Positions 1 through 8,000 of a DNA stretch of 10,038 bases are shown here, piece after piece; the first letter of the stretch is position 1, and every line of letters begins with the position of its first letter. The position numbers and the translations under genes are program-made. Location of the stretch: NCBI GenBank assembly GCA_903917955.1, contig CAIXCO010000340.1, positions 1 to 10,038 on the forward strand. The letters are read 5' to 3'. This DNA comes from an uncultured Chlorobiaceae bacterium. Lineage in GTDB: Bacteria; Bacteroidota; Chlorobiia; Chlorobiales; Chlorobiaceae. The notes beneath the pieces are model-generated. The model made no database searches, had not been told where the DNA came from, and worked only from the letters and a program-made list of their open reading frames with translations.

Positions 1-47
1 ACATGAAGCACTGACAGCCTGCATGTCAGAACGCGAAACTTATCACC

Positions 48-126
48 CTGTCATTTCGACGAACGAAGTGAGGAGAAATCTTACAGCGCAATAATCAAGA
101 TTTCTCGCTGACGCTCGAAATGACAG
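48..126. repeat. Long imperfect palindrome (dispersed-repeat type)
   Basis: The left arm (48-82) and right arm (97-126) are imperfect reverse complements. Both carry the outer block CTGTCATTTCGA and the inner block GAAATCTT. They differ by a few substitutions and a small length difference in the middle, and a loop of about 14 bases separates them. From memory, 'TGTCATTTCGA...GAAATCTT' palindromes are dispersed between genes in many bacterial genomes, including Chlorobi and Bacteroidota. Its role here is unknown; as RNA it could fold into a strong hairpin downstream of the restriction operon. The arm end overlaps the first bases of the 88-bp duplication. A shorter inverted repeat, CTGACA (11-16) with TGTCAG (24-29), lies just outside it. 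No gene is visible in 1-121. Confidence 0.6.
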
Positions 127-297
127 GATTCTATATTTTAACCTGATCGTGCAGGACGAAGCGCTCCATAGCAATTGATTCCGTAACAAAATAGCCAAGG
201 CGCTCATTAGACAGGATTTTATATTTTAACCTGATCGTGCAGGACGAAGCGCTCCATAGCAATTGATTCCGTAACAAAATAGCCAAGGCGCTCATTA
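122..297. repeat. Tandem duplication of an 88-bp unit
   Basis: Unit 1 (122-209) and unit 2 (210-297) are directly adjacent copies of 88 bases. The only difference I find is C at 131 versus T at 219. The unit starts with GACAGGATT, the last bases of the right arm of the neighbouring palindrome, so the breakpoint lies inside that palindrome. Near-identity points to a recent duplication. 88 is not a multiple of three, so a reading frame crossing the junction changes frame. Confidence 0.9.
131..295 (-). pseudogene. Short open frame across the 88-bp duplication, possible gene remnant
   Basis: An open frame of 54 codons runs from ATG at 295 to TAG at 131-133. Its C-terminal half reads NERLGYFVTESIAMERF followed by VLHDQVKI, which looks protein-like. 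Unit 2 encodes the same peptide in another frame and ends in TAA at 219-221, so the single mismatch between the copies exchanges one stop for another. No good ribosome binding site precedes the ATG. I do not recognise the peptide. It may be the last part of a lost gene, duplicated in place, or chance. A translated gene here is unlikely. Confidence 0.2.
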
Positions 298-346
298 TTC
301 AAGCGATGCTCAATGCGAAATTATGAACTGACTTTTTGCGAAGCAC

Positions 347-2977
347 TTATCTAAAAAAATCCGGCAACCGGCTCTTCCAATCGGGGAACAGTACCAGATC
401 GCACTCAACGTTCACGCTGCTATCTCCGACAAGGTCAAGTTCACCCACATGCAGCACCTGCTCAGAAGCAAAAGCATTGCTCATGAGATTCAGAACCGCT
501 TTTTTGTACTCCGTATCATCATTGCCTGCCAAATGTTTACCCTTCATCTCAAGCACAACCAATTTGCTGGCATACTCATCATGCCGCACGGCAAAGATAA
601 AGTCAGGATAAATTTTTTCACGACGCCAGCCCTGAACAGCATAATGAGAGCGGGCCACATTCCGGTGCCACCATGTCAGGGCCTTGTCGCCATCAAGATA
701 GACCGCAATATCCCGCTCCTCCTGGCTTGAAAAGTCCCCTTTGTACATCGGTGAAAAAAGGCTTTTGCAGAGCGAACCGCCATCCCGTCCGATCAACTGC
801 TCGGCACCTTCCGGCTCAAAGGTTTCCGCCGTGAGCGGCAACTGCCAGTTACGGCCATCAGTGCGCAACCGAAACTGAATACGACCAGCCAAAACTTCAG
901 CACGGAACAATGCCTCGGCCTTCTTGTTTCGCTGCTCCTCCAGCCACTTGCGTAACTCTTCAACAATCAGTCCGGCAAGTTGACTTATTTTGGTTTTGTC
1001 GAACCCACGTGATTCGAGACCATCAATCAGTTGACCAATAATTTCACGCGACCACCACGCATTTGGTACAATATCCGAAACCATCCGAACAGCATAAGCG
1101 GTATCAAAAAACAATTTTTCCTGCGTAACGCCTGCAACTTCAACCACGATGCGTTCAGCACCTGAATCTGCAAGACGGATGCGCTGCATTTGACGCTCTG
1201 CGCTGGTGATGTTGTCGGGGATCTTTGCTACCAGTGACAAAACATCAAGCCCCTGCCAGTCGAGAGCAAACAAAATGTCTTCCTCGTAGCGTAACTCACG
1301 AAGTTCATTGCCAGTTACACGAAGCACCAACGGCAAAAAAATCTCTGTCCGTGAAAAACTGTTCCGCCGCAGCACGGTACGCGGCCCCGACGCCATCCCG
1401 GAAGAGTCGCCTGTCCGAATCTCCTTGACAAGATCGCCCATCCCATCCTCTTCAAGCCCTTTTTTAATGGCGTTGACCACGTCAGCGGTATTGGCATGAT
1501 GGGTAATAACATAGCTCTCGTCAAGCAACGCAACACCTGTTTTCTCGGCGTGTGGCTGACGAAGAATCCGGCCAATCAACTGCGTCATGGCCGAAAGATT
1601 GGCACTTGCCGCCAAAGCGCAGAGAACGTAGGCAAACGGACAGTCCCACCCCTCCTGCAATGCCGATTTGGTGATAATAACGCGAACCCGGTTCGTATTG
1701 CTCAGCAAATTGAGATTCTCGGGCGCAGCGAGGTCGTTGGTATCGGCAGTCTTGATAGCAATCTCAGCCTCATCGAGACCACCAACATTGGTAAGCCACT
1801 CCTTTGCGTCGAGGGCATGAATATGGTTACCATCCCTCTGGTCACTGCCGGTACGCTCCACCTGCACCAGAAGAATCGGGCGAATATACCTCCCGGTATC
1901 AGCTTGCAGCGTCCGCGCCGTATCATCGAGCAGACGAAGTCGATTGAGCGCCGCTGCCAGGGTATTGTGCCAATCCGTCCCGGCTCTCGGGTCAAGATTG
2001 AGAGGCATTTTGATCATCCCTTCCCGATCAAGATCAATGCCCTTCACATCCACCAGCACATTCGAGTAGCGGGCCGATCTGGGATTACTGCCGGTTATCG
2101 GGGCCACATCCTTGGGAGTTGCGGTCAGCTCCAGAACAAAACAGGGGTTGAAACCGTAGAGCGTCGAAAAAGCCAGTTCCGAAACCGCCTTGTGCCCCTC
2201 GTCCATCACCACCACCGGACGAATCAAGCGCAAAGCGTTACCCAAAGAGTCCTTGACCTGATACCACGGACAGGCCGACTCAATCATATCGTAACTATCG
2301 AGATTCGGAGTCTGTTTCAGTGCCTCAACGTGAGCATCCTGATCACCCTCGGGCGGAAAAAATCCATGCACGTCACCACGGTCACGGAACATTTTCAAAG
2401 TATCCTTATTCTCCCTGTTCGAAGATTGCAGCATCAACAACATCACGCAGAGATGGCATTCCACGTCGCGGGCATCCAACTGGTCGTTTTTCTCCAGAAT
2501 CCGCACCGCATTGCCGGAGAGCACATCAAGCATCTGCCGATAGGGATGCTGGCGATCAATCAGTTGGCGCCGGGTCTGGGCATAGATAGCCTCGTTGGGC
2601 ACAATCCAGAGCACAAAACCCTTGTTGCGCGCCAGATAGCGCCCCAAAATTTTTGAGAGCGACGCCACCGCAAGAAAGGTTTTGCCACCACCCGTGGGCA
2701 CCTTGAAGACAATATTCGGCACCGGACGTTTGACACCATCCAGAGGAGATGAATAAGGGATATGTTGGCGTGTTTCAGGCAACTTGCCCGCTGCACGCAT
2801 CGCCTCCCAAGCCTTCAACGGAAAGTCGGGCACTGGCCGGATCAGATCCGGGTCGCTCTCCCCGGCATTCGCAGCCAGAATCTTGTCAGCTTTCGCCTTC
2901 TGATGTACAAGCTCAGCCAAATAATCGTCGAGTCGCGACAGCACACGCCCCTGATAGTCGAGTTCACGCAATGCCAT
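347..2977 (-). CDS. res: Type III restriction enzyme, Res subunit (SF2 helicase plus nuclease)
   Basis: This is the ATP-dependent restriction subunit of a type III restriction-modification system. With Mod it recognises a short asymmetric site, translocates or slides on DNA, and cuts unmethylated DNA in the cytoplasm. The 876 residues carry the superfamily 2 motifs in order: Walker A VPTGGGKT at 93-100, motif II DEGH at 259-262, motif III TATP at 285-288, and motif VI QLIGRILRQP at 466-475. Near the C-terminus a PD-(D/E)xK nuclease signature is visible: P791-D792, then E810-M-K812. Length is at the shorter end but complete for the family. The ATG shares one base with the mod stop codon (TAATG), and a GGAG at 2987-2984 lies 6 bases upstream, so translation is probably coupled to mod. 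All expected motifs are intact, so I see no reason to think it inactive. Confidence 0.95.
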   Translation of the reverse strand: MALRELDYQGRVLSRLDDYLAELVHQKAKADKILAANAGESDPDLIRPVPDFPLKAWEAMRAAGKLPETRQHIPYSSPLDGVKRPVPNIVFKVPTGGGKTFLAVASLSKILGRYLARNKGFVLWIVPNEAIYAQTRRQLIDRQHPYRQMLDVLSGNAVRILEKNDQLDARDVECHLCVMLLMLQSSNRENKDTLKMFRDRGDVHGFFPPEGDQDAHVEALKQTPNLDSYDMIESACPWYQVKDSLGNALRLIRPVVVMDEGHKAVSELAFSTLYGFNPCFVLELTATPKDVAPITGSNPRSARYSNVLVDVKGIDLDREGMIKMPLNLDPRAGTDWHNTLAAALNRLRLLDDTARTLQADTGRYIRPILLVQVERTGSDQRDGNHIHALDAKEWLTNVGGLDEAEIAIKTADTNDLAAPENLNLLSNTNRVRVIITKSALQEGWDCPFAYVLCALAASANLSAMTQLIGRILRQPHAEKTGVALLDESYVITHHANTADVVNAIKKGLEEDGMGDLVKEIRTGDSSGMASGPRTVLRRNSFSRTEIFLPLVLRVTGNELRELRYEEDILFALDWQGLDVLSLVAKIPDNITSAERQMQRIRLADSGAERIVVEVAGVTQEKLFFDTAYAVRMVSDIVPNAWWSREIIGQLIDGLESRGFDKTKISQLAGLIVEELRKWLEEQRNKKAEALFRAEVLAGRIQFRLRTDGRNWQLPLTAETFEPEGAEQLIGRDGGSLCKSLFSPMYKGDFSSQEERDIAVYLDGDKALTWWHRNVARSHYAVQGWRREKIYPDFIFAVRHDEYASKLVVLEMKGKHLAGNDDTEYKKAVLNLMSNAFASEQVLHVGELDLVGDSSVNVECDLVLFPDWKSRLPDFFR

Positions 2978-4788
2978 TATGCGCTCCGGTCAATACGATA
3001 GAGGGCCCACGGCAACGGGGCAAATTCAACCGGCACCCTCTCCTCATCAAGCACCTTCTGCGACACAAACTTTGCCGGAGCAAACACCAGATGCCGCTTG
3101 CCGGGTTTCAATGCAGCAAACTCCTTTGCTTTGGAGAGCGTCAAGGCAGAATCACGCGATTTCAGGAAATCAAGTTCAGGCTTGTAGATAAGCCAGACAT
3201 GGAAGGATGTCGATTCACCGAGGTAGCCGTGACCATCCTTCACTTCAATGTTGGCAGGGTCAATCACCTCATTGGTGGCTGTATGAAAAAGCAGCGAACC
3301 CAACTGCTCAAAACCGGGAAGATTCTCACCGGTGAGCATCTTGTCCATGTCGATAGCCTCACCGAGTGTGCAGTAGGTGAAACTGCCGCCAAGCCCTTCA
3401 ACCCGGTCAGTGATGCTTTTGACACCTTCCACCAGCAACTCTCCATCCTTTACCTTCTTCTCGATTTTGTCGAACCGGTGGCTCTCCATGTTCTCGATAC
3501 TCGCAATCTGCATCAGCACTTTGTTGGAGTTTTTCAGGTCGGTGAAGGTGAGAGATTTTTTCAGAAGTTCTTCACGCTGTGTGCCCTGAAAGCTGTATCC
3601 GCCAATCACCCGGCGCACCCGCTCGGCTGTGAGATTATCGGCATACTCTTCGCACTCGACCAGAATGAATTGACGCTCGCCGCCATCCTTCTGATTGGCT
3701 GCAAGCACGGCATGGGCTGTGGTGCCAGAGCCAGCGAAGGAGTCGAGGATGATGGAATGCTCATTTGTTGCAAGATCAAGAACGCGCTTCAGGAGCAAGA
3801 CTGGTTTCGGAGTAACGAAGACATCCCCCGAACTACCAAAGTTCAGGATAGAAATCAATTCCTTCTTTGCATCCTGTGTATGACCTACTTCATCCCAATC
3901 CCAAAAGGTCTGTGGAACTCTACCATCTTTCACCTCTGATAAAAAAATCTTTGGTGCTGGAATGTTGTTTCCACCCTCTCCCCACCAGATTCGACCATCT
4001 CGATCCATCTCCCAAAACTTTTCTTCCTTGACTCTCCAATAGGAACCAGGTGGTGGGCCATCTATTTTTCTTCCCCCAGGACACATGATTGAATATGTCC
4101 CTTTACTGTAATAGTTTCTTGCCGCAAGATTATTCGGCCTCCAAGCCCCTCTTGGGTCTCCGGTCTCTTGATATGCTGCGTTTTGCTCATCAGTTCGCGC
4201 AAGGAGATTTGGTGCCCAATTTTCCGCATCTTTGGCATAGACAAGAATGTAGTCATGATCTTCAGAGAAATGGCGTGCACTACTTTTCGGAGCATAGTTC
4301 TTTCGCCAAATGCAGGTTGCAACAAAGTTCTGTTCACCAAATATGACATCAAGCATACCTCTTGCCCTGTGCATCTCATTGTCGTCAAGAGTAATCCAGA
4401 TACTTCCGGCATCGCCAAGCAGTTCATGCAGCAACCGCAACCGTGGCCACATCATCGCGCACCACTTGTCGTGGCGTAGACCGTCCTCAATGCCGACAGG
4501 ATTCTCGTTCAGCCACTGCTGCATCATCGGGCTGTTCACATTGTCGTTGTAGCACCACCCCTCATTGCCCGTGTTGTAGGGCGGATCGATAAAGACACAA
4601 TCGACCTTGCCCGCATACATCGGCAGCAGCGATTTCAGCGCATGGAGATTATCACCGTGAATGATCAGATTCCCGTCGAGTCGAGCCTCCCCTACCGACT
4701 TCGCCGCATCCGGCACCAGTGGCCTGTGAGGTACAGCGAGGTGATGATTGAAAACAAACTCCTTGCCCTTGAAACTCAGTTCAGGCAT
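2977..4788 (-). CDS. mod: Type III DNA adenine methyltransferase, Mod subunit
   Basis: Mod transfers a methyl group from S-adenosylmethionine to adenine N6 in the recognition site, and provides DNA recognition for the Mod-Res complex. The catalytic motif DPPYNTG begins at residue 68 and the SAM-binding motif DSFAGSGTT lies at 349-357. Motif IV before motif I is the beta-class order typical of type III Mod and related adenine methyltransferases. The region between them, roughly residues 130-320, is the expected target recognition domain; its DNA (about 3841-4380) has lower GC than both sides by hand count. The start at 4788 is supported by GGAAGA at 4800-4795, six bases upstream. It is the first gene of the mod-res operon; 267 bases separate it from the NACHT gene. 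Strand, motif order and the res neighbour make the assignment firm; the recognition sequence cannot be read from this. Confidence 0.95.
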   Translation of the reverse strand: MPELSFKGKEFVFNHHLAVPHRPLVPDAAKSVGEARLDGNLIIHGDNLHALKSLLPMYAGKVDCVFIDPPYNTGNEGWCYNDNVNSPMMQQWLNENPVGIEDGLRHDKWCAMMWPRLRLLHELLGDAGSIWITLDDNEMHRARGMLDVIFGEQNFVATCIWRKNYAPKSSARHFSEDHDYILVYAKDAENWAPNLLARTDEQNAAYQETGDPRGAWRPNNLAARNYYSKGTYSIMCPGGRKIDGPPPGSYWRVKEEKFWEMDRDGRIWWGEGGNNIPAPKIFLSEVKDGRVPQTFWDWDEVGHTQDAKKELISILNFGSSGDVFVTPKPVLLLKRVLDLATNEHSIILDSFAGSGTTAHAVLAANQKDGGERQFILVECEEYADNLTAERVRRVIGGYSFQGTQREELLKKSLTFTDLKNSNKVLMQIASIENMESHRFDKIEKKVKDGELLVEGVKSITDRVEGLGGSFTYCTLGEAIDMDKMLTGENLPGFEQLGSLLFHTATNEVIDPANIEVKDGHGYLGESTSFHVWLIYKPELDFLKSRDSALTLSKAKEFAALKPGKRHLVFAPAKFVSQKVLDEERVPVEFAPLPWALYRIDRSA

Positions 4789-4794
4789 GACGGC

Positions 4795-4800
4795 TCTTCC
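4795..4800 (-). promoter_or_regulatory. Ribosome binding site of mod
   Basis: GGAAGA, six bases before the ATG at 4788, is a good Shine-Dalgarno match and fixes the mod start. A short upstream open frame, ending LEQYEKEYNVKKEEPSCLN, overlaps the first bases of mod but has no convincing start of its own. Confidence 0.6.
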
Positions 4801-4868
4801 TTTTTGACGTTATACTCTTTTTCATACTGCTCCAGCATCTCAATGCTCAGAACCAGTTGCACAGCAAA

Positions 4869-4876
4869 CAAATATA
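4869..4876 (-). promoter_or_regulatory. Possible promoter element upstream of mod
   Basis: On the minus strand TATATTTG matches the Bacteroidota-type -7 consensus TAnnTTTG, 80 bases before the mod start. No convincing -33 TTTG box at the right distance is seen. The rest of the 267-base gap (4789-5055) has no gene, no clear terminator hairpin, a run of nine T on the minus strand (4977-4969), and a short periodic repeat next to the NACHT stop. If the host does not use this promoter type the call fails. Confidence 0.2.
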
Positions 4877-5024
4877 GAAAACCGCACGAAACCAACGGCG
4901 ACAAACCTGCTCTGCCCGTTTGTTACTTTGCACAAAGACCTCTCTTTTTAGCACCAGTAAGCTCCAGCAAAAAAAAATTTCATACACCCCATGTGAGATT
5001 GCCTTTGGGCGAAGATCTTTTTTT

Positions 5025-5053
5025 CAGAGTTTCAGATGGTCAGATTGCCAGAT
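5025..5053 (-). repeat. Four ATCTG motifs at exact 8-base spacing
   Basis: Directly after the NACHT-FGE stop codon (5058-5056) the minus strand reads ATCTG at 5053, 5045 and 5037 and the variant CTCTG at 5029, each separated by three bases. The spacing is exactly 8 bases in all cases. It could be a decayed microsatellite, a protein binding site or chance; nothing here settles which. Confidence 0.5.
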
Positions 5054-5055
5054 TT

Positions 5056-8000
5056 TCAGGAAGAAAAAGGACTGGAACGAACTACCCGAAAGCCAACATA
5101 GTTGCCCCCGCCCTCCGCATGATACTCGATCCGGGCAGAGCAACGCAGATACTCGGTATAATAGTTCCAGCAGCAGCCGCGCAACGCACGGGCGGATGCA
5201 TCTTTAAAGTGTTTATTATCCATCCACTCCCAGACGTTGCCAGCCATATCATACAGCCCTTCCGGTGTCACCCCGTCGGGATAGTTCCCAACCGGAGTCG
5301 TTGTGCCTATGTCTTTATTATAGTTCGCAAGTGCTGAGTTGGGCCCACCCTTCGCTTCCGACCACGGATAACGACGTACTTCCTGTCCCGTTGTTCCTTG
5401 CTTGCCACCCGCAGCCCATTCCCACTCCATTTCATCAGGAAGACAGTAAAGTCTCTTGTCACCTTCAAGCAACGAAAGCCAGAGGCAATAAGCTCTGGCA
5501 GCATACCAGGTGACCCCAACCACCGGTAGATCTTCTCCATCGTATTTGCGATCCTCATCATACCGTGAACGAAAGAGTGTCGCAAAATCACTTTTACCGT
5601 TATTAAAATGAGCACCAAAATCCTTTCCCCACCTGTTATCGTTGGCGATAGCATCCAGTTCTGTATTGAATGCGGAAAGCAACTTCGACGCGGCTTTTGC
5701 CTCCAGCCAGACAATAAAAGAACGGTAAAGCTTGTTGGTTACCGGATATTTGGCAAAATAAGCATCTGGCACATCCACGATTTCACCCGTGACTGAATAC
5801 CTGTAGTTTCCGCCCGGAATCAGGATGTACTCCGCATTCTGTTCATGAGAATTTCGGAACGATACCGGTTTTCCGCTGATGCTCTTTTCAGCTTTTGAGG
5901 TCAGTGACTGACCTCCAAGTGCAAGTATCACATCTTCCGTCCGATTGATAATGTCCCGATTTTCTACGGCAAGTTTTTGCTCCCGGAACTCCAGCAACGC
6001 TCCAAGAGAGGCCGGTTTGTTGATGGCTTTGAGGCAATCAAGAATCACCCGTTGCCTGCTGGCTGTTGTCGTCGGTTCAAGCAGCTTGTTGCACAGTGCA
6101 TCAATTTTTTTCCCTTTGGCCTCTTCAATGATGGTTTGCAGCAACTGTTGCTGCTTTTGCGTCATCTCGTCACTCTGTGGCGAATCGAAGAGCTTGGCCA
6201 TAAAGGCGTCAAACACTTTGGCATCAACCGAAGCAATAAAAAATCGGAGTGGCTCTTCCCACCAGTCATCACCGAAATTTGCAACAAGCGTGTTCAGATG
6301 CTCGTATGGCCGATCTTCCTTGAGCTGAACTCCTGCGAGATATTCACGGAACGATTTATGCCGGAAGAGGTACTCTTTGCCACCTGTCTCAACCAGCAAC
6401 CCGGCGCGTTTGACCAGATAGTCGCAAAAAACTTCTGCTGATGGAGGAGCATTGAGCGTTTCGAGCCACTCCTCCATTTCAGTGTGCATTTCAGCTTTTG
6501 CCGCTTCATCTTTTTTGAGCCTCTCCTGCATCCAGAGTGAAACCGGCCCAAGCACCTGCCGGGCATGGGTTGCCGAGAGGAGAGGCTTGATATCCCGGCG
6601 TTTGTCGCGGAATTCAAGCAGATAGTTGAGCGCTGCATCGTAGAGTTCAACACGGCTTTCCGGGATGTACTCCCTCTCTTTCCACAAAATAGCCATGATC
6701 TGCAAAATCATGGGTATGGCGGCCAGTTGACGCAGCCCCTTGTTTTTCTCGACCTTGAGGTGCGCAACAATGGTGGTGGTGCGTTTTTCGGCCTCCTTTT
6801 TTTGCTTTTCCTGCCAGCTCTCTTCGTCAACGCCCTTCTCACAAGGCTCTTTCAGAAATGCGGCACTGAACCAGTTGCGCAAAAATCGCTCCTGCTGCTC
6901 TGCGGTAAAGTCCTGCACATCGGCTCGTTCGTACTCTGACGCAAGCTCAATGCCTTCATCCTTGCGATACCCTGTCGCCCGTGATGTCACCACAAAAAAA
7001 GCCTTGCTGAAACCGCTGAAGGCGTTGTCAATCCACCGACACACCTCTTTTCGCTCTTCGATGTTGCTGATTTCATCAAGACCATCAAGCAACACCAGTG
7101 AGTTGCCATGATTCAGCCAGTCATTGAAAACCTTTGCATCAATGGAGTGATGATGTTTTTCTGACCATGCAGCAAGCGTTCCTGGCAGCTTTTCTCTGCA
7201 ACGACCCTCCTTGTCGCAAACAAGATCGCGCAATGGCAGGTAGAAAACATGAACCGGAGCGCTGAATCCAAGCTTCGCGAAATCCTCAAGCGCACAAAGG
7301 GCATAATACTTGAGAAGCGTTGTTTTACCCGAACCCGGATCACCGATGACAAGAAGCATCCGGCGACCTCTCCGGTCATGGAATGCCTGCTTCATGATCT
7401 CGTCAGGGTCAAGGATATGCTCACTTCCCTGCATGTCGCCCTCTTTTGCAACAGGGCCGCCTCTTTCATGGCCGTCGGAGAGGCGCAAAGGGACAAAGGT
7501 GTCGTTATTCAGGTTGACCTTGATACTCTCAACACCCGGTAACCCAAGCATACGAATGTAACCCAACTCCTCTTTGAGGATTTCCTGGTAGCGATCTGCG
7601 TGCTCTTCATGTTTTTTGTCAGCGTGTGGCTTCGTGACCTTGACTCCAAGAGGTTTGATGTGTTTTTTCGGGAGAACAAAGCGAAGATCAGATATGGCTT
7701 TAGCAGCCTTTTCCTTGAACTCCTCAATGCTGTTGAACTCAGCATAAACACGATGAACTTTCGAATCCGGCCCCATATTCTTCGCCCGCTCACGGAAGGC
7801 GTTCAGCTTGGCTTCCTTCTCCGGATCTTTTTCAATATCACTCTTCGTTATCGGATGCTTTTCTCCCATAATGAAAAGCAGGGTTGGCCTTCCCTGCCGC
7901 TCGGCTTCGTTAAACTCCAGCTCGGTAATCGAAAGCTTGCCTGGATTCCGCTTCGGACACTCCGGTGTCTGGCCGTATTTGTGGCTGATCAGAAGGATAT

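Noticed and set aside
1..346. Insertion sequence or MITE
   Set aside because: A palindrome and a direct duplication are present, but there is no transposase and no target-site duplication framing the palindrome that I can see.
1496..2656. Plus-strand open frame of 386 codons
   Set aside because: It lies fully inside res, on the opposite strand, and its peptide has no recognisable domain. Res carries all helicase motifs in the other strand, so this is a shadow frame.
2749..3939. Plus-strand open frame of 396 codons
   Set aside because: It runs antisense to the res start and most of mod, which have clear catalytic motifs; the peptide has no family features.
4780..4926. Small minus-strand open frame just before mod
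   Set aside because: About 50 codons with a hydrophobic stretch, but no convincing start or ribosome site and only the last 20 codons follow an ATG; I could not tell it from chance, nor see a DGR accessory gene in it.
4987..5056. Rho-independent terminator after the NACHT gene
   Set aside because: A run of nine T exists on the minus strand, but no stable GC-rich stem stands directly before it.
4642..5337. Plus-strand open frame of 231 codons over the mod/NACHT gap
   Set aside because: Antisense to the mod start and the FGE domain; no domain, no ribosome site seen.
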